Source: Draconibacterium sp.
Lineage (GTDB): Bacteria; Bacteroidota; Bacteroidia; Bacteroidales; Prolixibacteraceae
DNA length: 60,067 nucleotides
Reading direction: 5' to 3'
Assembly (NCBI GenBank): GCA_016705335.1
Contig: JADIYN010000040.1
Span: forward strand, 1 to 60,067
Positions 11,272-22,964 of this stretch are shown piece after piece (positions within the stretch are counted from its first letter, which is position 1; the number at the start of each line of letters is the position of its first letter). Both the position numbers and the translations under genes were made by a program. Below the pieces are notes generated by a model, which was not told where the DNA came from, made no database searches, and worked only from the letters and a program-made list of their open reading frames with translations.

Positions 11272-11872
11272 TTATCGTTTCATAATTCCGTAGCAAATAA
11301 TTTTCAGAATAATATCTACACTGCTTTCAAGGTTTACGTTGCCATATGTACCAGCCGAAAGAGGCATTTCCAGACCTTTTATTGCTGTTGTAATTCCAAT
11401 GGCGGCAAGGTTAAAATCGTAAATTTCAAATTCGTTTTTCCTACACCTTCAATCAAAATGCGTTTTATCATCCTGATTTCGTCCTGTTCATATTTGCGTT
11501 TAATATCATTTATAAAACCAACTGCTGTAACATCGTTTTCAATGGCATGGTAAAAATTGGCCAATCCTCTGAAAGTGGTCAATTTTGTGAGGATATAATC
11601 GCGTAACTTATCAATTGGGTCGGTATTTCGGTTGATAACGATTTCAAGTTCATGTGCCAGAATATCAACCTCTTTCATAATTACTGCTTGGAATAAATCT
11701 TCTTTACTTTCAAAGTAATAATAAAGAGAACTTTTCCTTTTCGAACCGCGTTTGCAATATCGTCGAGCGTGGTTTTTTTAAAGCCGTATTTGCTGAAAAT
11801 TTCGCGGGCAATTTTTAAGATATTTTCTCTGTTAAGGTCTTTTTTATACCCGGTTTCATTTTTGGTTTGCAT
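11272..11872 (-). CDS. TetR/AcrR-family transcriptional regulator (frameshifted)
   Basis: N-terminal TetR helix-turn-helix: NILKIAREIFSKYGFKKTTL, then DDIANAVRKGKSSLYYYFES after correcting a break near 11735. The C-terminal ligand domain is helical and typical of Bacteroidota regulators (DILAHELEIVINRNTDP, then ILTKLTTFRGLANFYHAIEN). A second break near 11420 restores the end (SVDIILKIICYGIMKR). The start MQTKNETGYKKDLNRE at 11872 is the first plausible ATG. Corrected length about 200 residues. It lies 157 bp downstream of rnr on the same strand. No target can be named from the sequence. Confidence 0.88.
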
Positions 11873-12029
11873 CTTTTTACTTTTTTCAGATTTAGAAGGA
11901 AACAAATATAACCAAATATTTTGCCTGCAAAATAGTTTTGAACTTTTACTTAAATAGACGAGATACAGCCTGAATGATTGAAAACTTGCCCAAACAGTTA
12001 AATAACAAAGGTTACAAATTGAAAACAGC

Positions 12030-14181
12030 TTATTTCCCTTTGACAAGCTGAAAATCAAGTTGTTTTTCTCTAAATTGGTACGCCATATTTTTACAGTAAG
12101 TTCATCTCCCAACTGGTAAGTTTTGTGCGAATGCCTCCCAACCAGCGAATAATTTTTTTCATCGAAAATATAGAAATCGTCATCAAGTTCGCGAATTGGA
12201 ATCATTCCCTCAATTTTATTTTCGAGTTCAACAAAAACTCCAAAATCAGTAACTCCGGAAATTACTCCCGGATAAATTTTCCCGATGTGATCCTGCATAA
12301 ATTCGACCTGCTTGTATTTTATCGAAGCTCTTTCGGCATTGGCTGCACGGGTTTCCATATCTGATGAATGTTTGCACAAATCTTCATATTTTTGCTCGTT
12401 GGCTGATCTTCCACCGGCAAGATATTTTTCGAAAGCCGGTGTACCATCATATCAGGATAACGACGGATTGGTGAAGTAAAATGAGAATAATACTCGAACG
12501 ATAAACCGTAATGCCCGATATTACGGGTAGAGTAGGCAGCTTTTGCCATAGTTCTGATGGCAAGGGTTTCAACAAGGTTTTGTTCTTTTTTGCCCTTCAC
12601 GTTGTTTAATAAATTGTTGAGTGATGATGAAATTGCTCTTGATGTTGTAAGTTGAATTCCATAACCAAAACGCTGAATAAAAGTATTAAAAGTTGAAAGT
12701 TTATCGGGATCAGGTTTGTCGTGAATGCGGTAAACAAAGGTTTTGGATGTCTTATTTTCGCCGCTTTTCCCAACAAATTCGGCAACTCGTTTGTTGGCAA
12801 GCAACATAAATTCTTCAATCAGTTTATTCGAATCTTTTGCTTCCTTAAAATACACCGAAATTGGTTTTCCCTTTTCATCAATTTCGAATTTTATTTCAAC
12901 ACGCTCAAATGCAATGGAGCCTTCTTTAAATCGTTTGTCGCGCAGTTTATTTGCCAATTGGTTTAATTTCAGCATTTCCGCTGAAAAATCACCTTCCCCG
13001 GTTTCAATAATCTTTTGTGCTTCTTCGTATGTAAAACGCCTGTTTGAGTAAATTACGGTTTTCCCGAACCATTCTTTTACAATATCGGCATATTCATTTA
13101 ATTCAAAAATAGCCGAAAAACAGAGTTTTTCCTCGTTCGGACGAAGTGAACAAACCCCGTTAGAAAGTCGCTCGGGCAACATCGGAACTACGCGGTCAAC
13201 AAGGTAAACAGAGGTTGCCCGGCTTTGTGCTTCATCTTCGATAATAGAATTTGGAACTACATAATGCGTAACATCGGCAATGTGAACCCCAACTTCCCAG
13301 TTTCCGTTCTTTAATTTCTGAAGCGAAAGTGCATCATCAAAATCTTTGGCATCATGCGGGTCGATGGTAAAAGTGGTAATTTCCCGGAAATCACGTCGTT
13401 TTTAATTTCTTCTTCCGGAATTTCGAGTGGAATTTTTCGGCAGCCTTGTCAACGTTTTCAGGAAATTTGTGTGGCAATTCAAATTCGGCAAGAATAGCAT
13501 GCATTTCGGTATCGTTGTTCCCGGCATCGCCCAAAACATCTTTAATTTCGCCAATCGGACTTCTGGCGTTGCCCGGCCATTCAATAATTTCGGCAATTGC
13601 TTTCTGTCCGTTTTTAGCTCCTTTTAATTTCTCCAGAGGAATAAATATGTCGAACCCAACTTTTCCGGAAGGAATTAAAAAGGCAAAATTTCGCGAAGTC
13701 TGAATTGTACCAACAAATACTGATTTTGCTCTTTCAAGAATCTCAATGATTTCGCCTTCCAAATCATGCTTTTTACGCGACGCAAATAACCGGACACTCA
13801 CTTTGTCGCCGGCCATGGCATGGTTCAGGTTTCGCGACGATACTAATACCGGGCGTTCAACTTCATCGCTGTTTACATAGGCAAAACCCTGAGGTTGCAA
13901 ATCTACAATCCCGACAACCGTTCCTGATTTTGCTTTCAGTTTATACTTTCCACGAACAATTTGCTCCAGGTAACCATCATCATGCAGTTCCTGCAAAACA
14001 GCATTTACAAGTTTGCGGGTTTCAAATCCTTTTATGCCCAACCAGGTTGATATTTGCTTGTAATTCACCGTTTTGCCGGGATCACCGTAAAGAATAGTTA
14101 TGATTGAATTTTTAATTTTTCTTATTAAAAGTTTCGGCTTTAATCTTTTTAAAACCCCCTTTTTCTTGTTATTTTTGACAT
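12030..14181 (-). CDS. rnr: Ribonuclease R (RNase II/RNB family, frameshifted)
   Basis: 3'-5' exoribonuclease that degrades structured RNA. Domain order: an N-terminal HTH/basic region (GDPGKTVNYKQISTWLGIKG), cold-shock domains (SGTVVGIVDLQPQGFAYV; GTIQTSRNFAFLIPSGKVG), the RNB catalytic block TIDPHDAKDFDDALSLQKL with the metal-binding Asp cluster, VGVHIADVTHYV, VDRVVPMLPERLSNGVCSL and SPIRRYPDMMVHR, then a C-terminal S1 domain (GVISGVTDFGVFVELENKI). The start is most likely ATG 14181 (MSKNNKKKGVLKRLK) if one A is missing in the following A run. Other breaks are near 13390, 12440 and 12060. The corrected end is EKKQLDFQLVKGK at 12030. Length about 717 residues, normal. An important housekeeping gene with this many breaks argues for sequence errors. 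Confidence 0.93.
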
Positions 14182-14287
14182 ATTTGTGATTTTTTTTAAC
14201 AGAACAATTTAGGTTTTTATTCTGAACAATGATTTTAAATGAGTTTTTATTTAACAAAGCATAACTTTTAATGTTTGCAGGAATTAG

Positions 14288-14295
14288 TATGTTTG
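14288..14295 (+). promoter_or_regulatory. Putative -7 box (TATGTTTG)
   Basis: TATGTTTG matches the Bacteroidota -7 consensus TAnnTTTG and lies 17 bp upstream of the lipoprotein gene start at 14313. No clear TTTG -33 element is found at the right spacing, so this is tentative. Confidence 0.4.
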
Positions 14296-14312
14296 TACTC
14301 CACAAAAAAAGG

Positions 14313-16079
14313 ATGAAAATTAAAGGAAAATACCATTTATTATAGTTGCAGCACTTGCCTGGATTGTCATAATTTCTTCGCGAACCCCGGAATGCTAACT
14401 TTGGTGGAGCCAAAGACACAATTCCTCCTGTACTTTTAAAACCGAACCCGGTTACCGGACTTTAAACTATAAAGGAGATGATGTAAAACTTATTTTAACG
14501 AATATTTGGCAATCGAAGATATTTCAGAATCGCTTGTTATTTCGCCGCCAATGATTAAAAAACCGATTATTCGGACCAAATCAAAAACATTGGTAATCGA
14601 GTTTAATGAAGATTTGAAAGACAGCACAACATATTCGCTCGATTTTAAAAATTCGGTGGCAGATAACAATGAAAAAACCCGATTGAAAATTTTCGGTTTT
14701 CGTTCAGCACCGGTTCAGTTTTCGATTCGTTGCGCGTGTCCGGACGGTTGATGAAATGCTTTCAACCTTGAACCAATTGACAAAGGGTTGGTACTGTTGC
14801 ACAAGAATTTGCACGATTCGGCATTTTTCAGAACAAGACCGATTATATTGCCAAAACCGATAAAGAGGGCATTTTTATGATCGATAATATTGCGCCCGGA
14901 ACATATCACCTTTTTTCGCTTTCCGACGGGAATAACAATTTATTGTATGATGAAGAGTGCCGAAGAAATGGCTTTGAAGATTCACTAATTGTTCCATCGG
15001 CAGAATTTGTTGAAGAAATGGATACAATTTTCACCGCAAACGATACGATTGTTGTTTGTAAAGACTCATTTTTATCCTGAGCCAGTTTATTTGCATCAGT
15101 TTACAGAAGATATTTTCGACCAATATCTTGATAAATATTCAAGAGAAACACGTTACAAATGCACTATTGTTTTTAATGAATCAGTTAAAGATCTTTTCGG
15201 CTTAATTTGATTAACAATGATGCAAGCAAGTTGGTATCAAACAGAATACAATGAAAATATTGATTCACTCATAGTTGGATTTCCGACACAACAGTTGCCC
15301 GGTTGATACTTATCTATGGAAGTCGTTATCTTCAGTTAGATCCTTTAAAACAGCTTTTTGCAGAAAGATACGATTGAAATGAATTTTCGTGAAAAGAAGA
15401 TTCAAAATCAGCCAAAAAGAAAAAACGAAAAATGGAGAGGAAGAAACTCCGGAACCTGTTGTTCAGTTTAGTTTTCAAACCGATATTAACAGTTCGATTG
15501 TTGAGTTGAACAATAATATGGAATTCCGCCTGAACCGATTTTTAAATTCGATAGCACTAAAATTTTGCTGTATTTGCTGAAGATACACTTAAAAAACCTT
15601 TAAATTTTCATTTGAAAAAGATACAATTGAATACCGAAAATACAATATATCGCACAAATGGGAGCCTGGACAGTTTATATCCTTGAAATTGATTCGGCAG
15701 CTGTAAATATTTTGGAGTTACAAGCAAAAAAACTGAAATCGAAATTTACAGCCCGCGAAGAGGATTATTATGGCACGGTTACACTGAATTTGACGGGATT
15801 GAAATGCCTGTGATTGCTCAATTGGTTAGTAATAATGATGCAGAAAAAGTTGTTGTTCAGAAAATTACTAACGGAGAAGCGAAAGTTATTTTTGACTATT
15901 TGAAACCGGAAAAGTACAAAGCAAAAATCATTTTCGACAGGAATGGAAATGGGAAATGGGACACGGGCAGTTATCAGGATAAATATCAGCCTGAAAGAGT
16001 TTTGTATATAAATGAAGTTGTTAAAGTCAGGTTGAACTTTTTCGAAAGGCTTTCAGCAGAAATAAAAAAAGTGGCATAG
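14313..16079 (+). CDS. Ig-like (Big_5-type) domain lipoprotein (frameshifted)
   Basis: Predicted cell-envelope lipoprotein. The start at 14313 leads to a hydrophobic segment (IVAALAWIVIIS) and then CANFGGAKDTIPPVLLK, which matches the Cys-x-x-x-G-G-x-K-D-x-x-P-P opening of Bacteroidota Ig-like_5 proteins. The Ig-like domain continues with AIEDISESLVISPPMIKKP and SLDFKNSVADNNE. A later carboxypeptidase-regulatory-like segment (DNIAPGTYHLFSLSDGNNN) is also visible, and the C-terminal part includes IIFDRNGNGKWDTG. Breaks are frequent (near 14340, 14470, 14710-14870, 15065, 15200-15400, 15550-15800). The corrected size is about 590 residues. It is divergent from rnr with 131 bp between starts. 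Function unknown; the family is common in gliding and non-gliding Bacteroidota. Confidence 0.75.
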
Positions 16080-16385
16080 AAATTTGGATCATTGTTATAT
16101 TTCAACTGAATTACAAATCAGTTTTGAAGCTGTAAAAATGGAATTAAATGCCGGTATCAAAAACATTTTCAACAGTTTTCAAAATGATAGATGAAGATCA
16201 ACCGGGATCGGGTTATGTTTGCCAACTTCTCATGTAATTTATTTTGGGTTGAGTTTGGCAATTTATTATAGTTTGACTCATAGATTTTAATAAGACTGCC
16301 ATTTGATTTGGCAGTCTTTAATAATTTGTTGCAGCACAAAAGATTGTTAATTGTGGCGTTTTACGTTATATTAATAAGTTTCAAT
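16080..16385 (+). other. Gap between Ig-like lipoprotein and coiled-coil gene
   Basis: About 300 bp without a readable gene. Short stop-interrupted stretches do not match anything I recognise; with the local error rate, the tail of the preceding gene could extend into it. A terminator hairpin is present at 16292-16322. Confidence 0.5.
16292..16322 (+). terminator. Intrinsic terminator
   Basis: AAGACTGCCA, a 7-nt loop and TGGCAGTCTT form a perfect 10-bp stem, followed by TTAATAATTT. It separates the lipoprotein gene from the coiled-coil gene. Confidence 0.8.
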
Positions 16386-17282
16386 ATGAGCGAATTTGAA
16401 AACACGCCTGCACAAAAATCTAAAAACCTTCGAAATAATATTATTGTAATTGCACTTTCTGTTGTTCTTGTGGCAATGATTGTTTTATTTTTTATACAAC
16501 GCCGGGAACATGGAATGATAATGGGAAATATCAGGGCAGAAAAAGATTCAATTCAAAATGAATTAACACAAATTGTTGCCGGTTACGATTTGCTGAAAAC
16601 TGAAAATGATACAATAAACGAACAGTTGGTTTATGCGCAGGCCAAAGTAAGGGATTTGTTGATTGAAGTGGAACAAACAAAAAGAGTGAGCTACGAAAAA
16701 ATAAATGATTATCAAAACAAGTTACAACCCTGCGGTATTATGCGTGATTTTGTTGTCAAATTGATTCTCTCAATAACAGAAACGAACAGTTAATGGCCGG
16801 AAAACACGCAGGTAAAAGAACAATTCAAACAGGTTGAAATAAAAATGAGCAGTTAAGCCAGGATATAGAAACTAAAGATAAAAATTGCAACGCGCTGCCC
16901 AGCTCGAAACACGCGATTTGATTGCGGAAGCTTTAAATTCGAGAGGAAAGGAAACAAGGTTTGCGCAAAAAGCTGTATCAATCCGGATATCATTTGTTTT
17001 GGGTAAAAACATTACTTCAAAACGGGGAGCCAAAAATGTATATGTGCGTATTATGCGCCCTGATCAACTGCTTATGACAAAATCTCCAAATGATTTATTT
17101 CAGTTCGAAGATCTTAAAATCCCATTTTCGGCGATGCGCGAAGTTAATTACGAAGGTCAGGATTTGCCGGTAAATATTTACTGGGACAATGCCGGTGAAG
17201 CTGAATTTATGAGTAATACCTACACAATTGATTTGTTTGCCGACGGAAATAATGTTGGACAACAACTATTGAATTTAAGTAG
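16386..17282 (+). CDS. Single-pass membrane protein with coiled coil (frameshifted)
   Basis: Not a named family, but the layout is clear. ATG 16386 (MSEFENTPAQKSKNLRNN) is followed by one membrane segment (IIVIALSVVLVAMIVLFFIQ, residues about 20-39). A long coiled coil rich in Glu/Gln/Lys comes next (NELTQIVAGYDLLKTENDTI and KVRDLLIEVEQTKRVSYEKI), then a compact C-terminal domain (RFAQKAVSIRISFVLGKNI, YVRIMRPDQLLMTKSPNDL, DLPVNIYWDNAGE). Breaks lie near 16735-16800 and 16840-16890. A final break near 17262 would give the end TTIEFK at 17282 instead of 17316. Corrected length about 300 residues. The C-terminal domain probably faces the periplasm. Widespread as a conserved hypothetical in Bacteroidota, to my recollection; no function assigned. 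Confidence 0.7.
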
Positions 17283-17344
17283 GTTTTTACCAATAGTTTC
17301 TACTACAGATAAATAGAACCATTTTCCGCTTTCTTTTCCACTTC

Positions 17345-18014
17345 TCAAACTCCTCTACAGCTTTTCAATTTTAAACATTTTACCATGCCGGGGTAAATAT
17401 TTTCAATTCCCAGTTCGAAAATATTTTGCCATGTTTCCAATAAAATTTTAGGTTCGTTGGCAAACGGCGGAAAAATATCACCGTTTCTCATATTGACAAA
17501 AGTATCACCCGAAATGAGCGTTTTATTTAATAATACTGATTGCGAACCGTTTGTATGGCCGGGTGTTGAAATCACTTTCCCATCAATTTAAAATCCTGCA
17601 AATCGAATTCATTTTCGTTAATTAAATCTGCAATAAAATGGTTTTGGTGATGCAAAACTGGGGTAAATCTCTTCCCAGTTTCGAAATAAAATGCGAAAAT
17701 TTTCCTTGTCCAACAGGAATGGCAATGAACCCGTTTTTAAGGTTTTCAAATTCATTTTTATGAACCAGCACTTTCGCACCCGTTAAATCTGCAAGCGCTT
17801 TCAGGTTTCCGGTGTGGTCATAGTGTGTGTGTGTCAAAATTATCAGTCTGATATCGGAAGGTTTTAATTGAAACTGTTTTAAAAGCAATTTAAACCGATT
17901 TATATTCCCCTTTACACCTGTATCGATAATTACTGAATTTGAACCGTTTACAAGCAAAATGGAATTCGAATATCCAATCCGGGTTGAAACTATTTTGATT
18001 TTTAATTCATTCAT
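17345..18014 (-). CDS. Metallo-beta-lactamase-fold hydrolase (frameshifted)
   Basis: MBL-fold metal-dependent hydrolase. The metal-binding motif THTHYDHTG (H-x-H-x-D-H) is intact, preceded by NSVIIDTGVKGNINR. After a break near 17630 the second half carries VISTPGHTNGSQSVLLNKTL with the third metal His, and LISGDTFVN with the bridging Asp. The last motif reads YPGMVKCLKLK but becomes YPGHGKMFKIEKL after inserting one base near 17390, which restores the final metal His and would place the stop at 17355. The start is ATG 18014 (MNELKIKIVSTRIGYSNS). About 220 residues, cytoplasmic. Hydroxyacylglutathione-hydrolase-like, substrate unknown. Confidence 0.85.
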
Positions 18015-18079
18015 TTTGGAAAACAGATTTAACTTATTTTTGCCCAAAAAACTCAAAATTATAAAGTAGATGCTATTTT

Positions 18080-19518
18080 TTGAACAGATTTCAGAAACTT
18101 TATACTTTAATCTTTGTCCCGGTAGTTTTCGGATTAAACTCAAACAATTCATGAGCCAATTTTTGAAACTCCATATTAACCATCGTTTTATTTTAAACCT
18201 GTTCGCCAGCTTTGCAGGACGAATTAAAATGCCCAACCTGAAATTTTATCTTTCAGATGATAAAAGCTCGTATGCCGGAATGTTGATGGTAAATCAAATC
18301 TGGACCCGATATATTATGAATAATCCTGATATAAACGGTGTTGAACAATATGGCGATTTCGATATTGGATTCGCCGGAGCAGACTGATTTTTTACACCGG
18401 TTTGATGGACCGTGTTTTTATATACACACAAATAGGTTATGATGGACAAACCTATCTTACAAAACAAACACCGGCAATCAGTTTATATAATGCTGAAACT
18501 GAGTTTATCATAAGCAAAGATAAATTTCACGTTGGTTTTGGATTGATTACATGGAACGGGATTTCGCGGTATTCCAACAATAAATTACTTGAATTCTTGT
18601 TGTTGACAATCCAGGCTTTGCATCCAGTTGCCGGAACTTTCGACAGATTTGGCCGCCAGTTGGGTATTTACGCAAAGGGTGTACTTGGGAAATTAGATTA
18701 TCGAATATCTGTTGTAAAACCCTTTGAATACGGAATTGATTCAATTTCGACTCCATTTACTACTGAAAAAATCAACGAAAATTTTGCAGTGAAAGGTTAT
18801 TTCGAATGGCAGTTTTTCGATAAAGAGAACACCAATGTTTCCGTACATGACAATGAATAATCTGGGAAGGGCAAAAATGTTAAATATTGGAGCTGGTTTT
18901 TATTATCATCCTGAATCTATGCTGGTCGAGGCCAAAAAAGATTTGTCAACAGTTGATCCATTTTTGGCTGCCTGGCTGATTTCTTCCGGAAACGAGCATT
19001 TGCTGCCCGACTTTGCCGATTATTATCCATCTCAAATCAGCGATATTTTTCTTGCTGCTGTTGATATTTTTCTTGATATGCCAACAAAAAACAATGGATC
19101 AATTACTTCATATCTGGGCTATTATTACAACTTTTTTGGCCCTGATTATCTTCGGTCGATGGGAAAAATGAATGTTTCAAAAATGAATCCCGCACTGGCA
19201 TTGCCACAGGGAATTGGAAATTCGGAGTGGGAAGTTGGAACAGGGCACATTATTCGCGGAGAATTTGGGTACATGCTTCCCGGTCAGGGTTTAAAAAACC
19301 GGTTTCAACCTTACGGAGCTTTAACTTTTAAAAAATTTGATGCACTCGATGAAGCTTCCCTTCAGTTTGATGCCGGAATTAACTGGCTGATGTACGGGCA
19401 CAACCTAAAATGGACTTTGCAATACTCTTCCCGTCCAATTTATACCGAAGTTGAAAACCAGAATCTTTGGACAAGTTCCAAAGGACAGGTAATTTTGCAA
19501 ACGCAAATTTATTTTTAA
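18080..19518 (+). CDS. Porin-like outer-membrane beta-barrel protein (frameshifted)
   Basis: Predicted outer-membrane barrel. A TTG start at 18080 would give the signal peptide NRFQKLYTLIFVPVVFG. Conserved text includes NHRFILNLFASFAGRIKMPN, DDKSSYAGMLMVNQIWTRY, FGPDYLRSMGKMN and the C-terminal barrel strand SSKGQVILQTQIYF, ending in Phe. Frame breaks are near 18145, 18385, 18600 and 18835. Corrected length about 475 residues. The family resembles Bacteroidota porins annotated as OprP-like or as hypothetical porins; the solute is unknown. It is divergent from the MBL gene. Confidence 0.7.
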
Positions 19519-19675
19519 TCCGAATGAAGCCATTTTAGAATCGTGGGTAGATCGCAGGAGTTGGACTTTCCATCGTAGTGTGAGGATTTACATTTGTTAT
19601 TTATAAATCGTGAACGGGAATTCGCGACACCCAAAAAAATAAGTATTTTCACGCCACAAAAACTAAAAATTCAAT

Positions 19676-20122
19676 ATGCCAAAAATACGCGTAACCAAGC
19701 GTTTTCATTTCGAAATGGCGCACACACTTTATGAGTATGATGGTTTGTGCCGCAATATTCATGGTCATTCATATATTCTTGAGGTTACTTTAATCGGCGA
19801 ACCACTTAACAAGCCAAAACATCCAAAAGATGGGATGGTAATGGATTTTGGACTAATAAAAGAACTTGTAAAAACTCAAATTGTAACCCGGTTCGACCAT
19901 GCGATAATAGTAAACAGTCTCATTCCTGAAAAACAACAGGAGTTGCTCAAACAAACCAATGAACGATTTTTAGTTGTTGATTTTCAGCCAACTTCCGAAA
20001 ATATGGTAATTTATATCGCCGAAATCCTTCAACAACATTTGCCTTCGGGTGTTAACTTATTTAGTGTCCGGCTATATGAAACTGCCACCTCGTTTGCGGA
20101 ATGGTTTGCATCGGATAATTAA
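19676..20122 (+). CDS. queD: 6-carboxy-5,6,7,8-tetrahydropterin synthase (QueD family)
   Basis: Converts dihydroneopterin triphosphate to 6-carboxytetrahydropterin in queuosine/7-deazaguanine biosynthesis. Intact 148-residue ORF. The zinc-binding histidines are visible in FHFEMAHTLY and LCRNIHGHSY, the latter also holding the catalytic Cys. DGMVMDFGLIKELVK and FDHAIIVN are family-typical, and PTSENMVIYIAEIL and VRLYETATSFAEW complete the fold. It precedes polA by 61 bp on the same strand, so the two may be cotranscribed. Confidence 0.93.
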   Translation: MPKIRVTKRFHFEMAHTLYEYDGLCRNIHGHSYILEVTLIGEPLNKPKHPKDGMVMDFGLIKELVKTQIVTRFDHAIIVNSLIPEKQQELLKQTNERFLVVDFQPTSENMVIYIAEILQQHLPSGVNLFSVRLYETATSFAEWFASDN

Positions 20123-20183
20123 AGTAAGAGATTTAAGATTAACAGATATCAGAATCAAGACAGAATTCAAATTCAATAAAAAT

Positions 20184-22961
20184 ATGTCTGAAAATAATAA
20201 ACAAAAAGCTTTTCCTTCTTGATGCGTTTGCGCTTATTTACCGCAGCTATTTTGCGTTTATCCGTAATCCGCGTTATAATTCAAAAGGCGTAAATACTTC
20301 GGCAATGTTGGGTGTCACCAATACAATTGTTCAGGTTTTGGAAAAGGAAAACCCACATTTTATAGGCGTGGTTTTTGATGTGTCTGCTCCAACTTTCAGG
20401 CACGAAATGTTCCCCGAATATAAAGCACACCGCGATGAAATGCCCGAAGATTTAAGAAAATCAATTCCTTATATCCGGAAAATTATCGAAGCATTTAATA
20501 TTCCAATCATCGAAAACCGGGTTTTGAAGCCGACGACGTTATTGGAACTTTGGCAAAAGAAGCAGAAAAACAAGGCTTTACAACTTATATGATGACTCCT
20601 GATAATGACTATGCACAGTTGGTTTCCGATAATATTTTTATGTTTAAACCCGGCAAAAATGGCGAAGATGCCGAAGTTTGGGGTTTAAAGGAAGTTCAGG
20701 AAAACTTTGGTATTCAGACTGCCGGTCAGGTTATCGATATTTTGGGTTTGATGGGCGACACTGCCGATAATATTCCGGGTTGCCCGGGAATTGGCCCTAA
20801 AACGGCAGAAAAGCTAATTGCCGATTTTGGAAGCATTGATGGAATTTACCAAAATATCGAAAAATTAAAGGGGAAACAAAAGGAGAATTTAATTGAATTT
20901 GAAGATCAGGTGAGGCTTTCACGTAAGTTGGCAACCATAATTCTGGATGTTCCAATCGAATTCAACACAAAAAATCTAACACGCGATGAGGTAAATAAAG
21001 AAGCACTAATTGAAGTTTTTGAAGACCTGGAGTTCCGGACTCTTATTCAACGATTAAAACTCAGGGAAGCCCCTGCTCCGGCGGAAATGAATTTTCAGGG
21101 AACCTTGTTTGACATGGGTTCACCCGAAATACTGCCGGCAGGAAAAATACAAGATACAATTGAAACAGTTCCGCACCAGTATTATTTGGTTGAAACCGAA
21201 ATGCAGCGGGCAAGTTTACGGGCGGAATTGTCGGTGCAGGAAGAGTTTTGTTTTGATACGGAAACTACAGGGTTGGATACCCAATCAGAAGAAATTGTCT
21301 GCCTTTCGTTTGCTTTCAGAAAACATGAGGCATTTTGTGTTACACTTCCCGAAAAATTTGACGAAGCAAAAAAAGTGATCGAAGAGTTTCGTGAAGTTTT
21401 TGCCGATGAAAATATTACCAAAATTGGGCAAAACATTAAATTCGACATGTTAATGCTGAGCAATTACGATATTGAAGTAAAAGGCAAATTATATGACACA
21501 ATGCTGGCTCACTACCTCATTCAACCCGATTTGAAACATGGCCTCGACTATCTGTGCGACATTTATCTCAACTATAAAAAAGTGCCCACCGAAGATTTGA
21601 TCGGGAACGGGAAAGGCATTCGTACAATGCGGTCTGTACCAATCGGGAAACTGCGCGATTATGCCTGCGAGGATGCCGATCTCACGTTTCAGTTAAAGCA
21701 AAAAATCGATTCCGAATTAGATAAATTTGGGGTACGGCAGTTGTTCGATACTATTGAAATTCCTCTCATTCCTGTGCTGGTTCACATGGAAAATGCGGGT
21801 GTAAAAATCAATTCGAACGAGTTAAAGGAATACGCAAAAGTTCTGCGTGAAGAAATTATTCAGGTAGAAAAAGAAATTTTTGAGCAGGCAGGACAGGAAT
21901 TTAATATTGCTTCGCCAAAACAGTTGGGTTTGATTCTTTTTGAAAAACTGAACATCGATTCGAATGCAAAAAAAACTAAAACAAAACAATATTCAACAGG
22001 CGAAGAGATTTTGGTAAAACTTGTTGACAAACATCCAATCATTCAAAAGATATTGGATTACCGTGGATTGACAAAATTGCTGAATACTTATGTTGAAGCG
22101 CTGCCACTGCTTGTAAATAAAAAGACAGGGAAAATACACACATCCTACAACCAGGCAATAGCAGCAACCGGGCGTTTAAGTTCGGTAAACCCTAATTTGC
22201 AAAACATTCCAATCCGCACTGAAAATGGCCGCCAAATCCGAAAGGCATTTATTCCGACGGACGAAAATCATTTGTTTTTATCGGCAGACTATTCGCAAAT
22301 CGAGTTGCGGATAATGGCAGCATTAAGTAATGACGAAGAGATGTTGAAAGCTTTTAACGAAGGGAAAGACATTCACTCGATTACAGCCGCAAAAATTTAC
22401 CAGATTCCTGAAGAACAAGTCGATTCCGATATGCGGAGGAAAGCAAAAACTGCCAACTTCGGAATTATTTATGGGATTTCAACTTTTGGGCTGTCTCAAC
22501 GATTAAATATTCCGCGCTCCGAAGCCAAAGAATTGATTGACGGTTATTTCGAAAACTTTTCGAAAATAAAGGAATTTATGGACAAACAGATTGAACTTGC
22601 AAGAAATCAGGGCTTTGTTCAAACAATTAAAGGCCGGAAACGTTATTTATCCGACATTAATTCAGCCAACGCTGTTGTGCGGGGAATGTCGGAACGAAAT
22701 GCAATAAATGCGCCTATTCAGGGCTCGGCAGCCGATATTATTAAAATTGCAATGATTAATATTTACCGGCAATTTGAAGCATTGAAACTGAAATCAAAAA
22801 TGGTACTACAGGTACATGATGAATTGAATTTTGATGTGCTAAAAGATGAGCTGGAGCAAGTGAAACAAATTGTAAAAACTGAAATGGAAGGCGCTGTTGA
22901 CATTGGAGTTCAGTTAACAGTAGAAATGAATGCAGCCGATAACTGGCTTGATGCCCACTGA
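20184..22961 (+). CDS. polA: DNA polymerase I (two frameshifts near the 5' end)
   Basis: Replication/repair polymerase with all three activities. The N-terminal 5'-3' exonuclease starts MSENNKQ and continues LFLLDAFALIYRSYFAFIRN after a break near 20207. A second break near 20525 restores GFEADDVIGTLAKEAEKQG. The helix-hairpin-helix part is DTADNIPGCPGIGPKTAEKL. The 3'-5' exonuclease domain keeps its acidic residues (CFDTETTGLDTQ; IGQNIKFDML; YACEDADLT), so proofreading looks intact. The polymerase domain carries LSADYSQIELRIMAAL (motif A), RRKAKTANFGIIYGIS (motif B) and VLQVHDELNFDVL (motif C). About 925 residues, normal. Only the first 350 bp are damaged, which fits errors in the sequence rather than a dead gene. 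Confidence 0.95.
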
Positions 22962-22964
22962 TTT

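Noticed and set aside
11681..12379. One protein containing both an S1 domain and a TetR HTH
   Set aside because: It is a chance in-frame fusion produced by frame breaks at the end of rnr and in tetR, separated by an intergenic stretch.
16080..16291. A separate small gene between the Ig-like lipoprotein and the terminator
   Set aside because: No frame stays open and no motif is recognisable, even allowing one or two indels.
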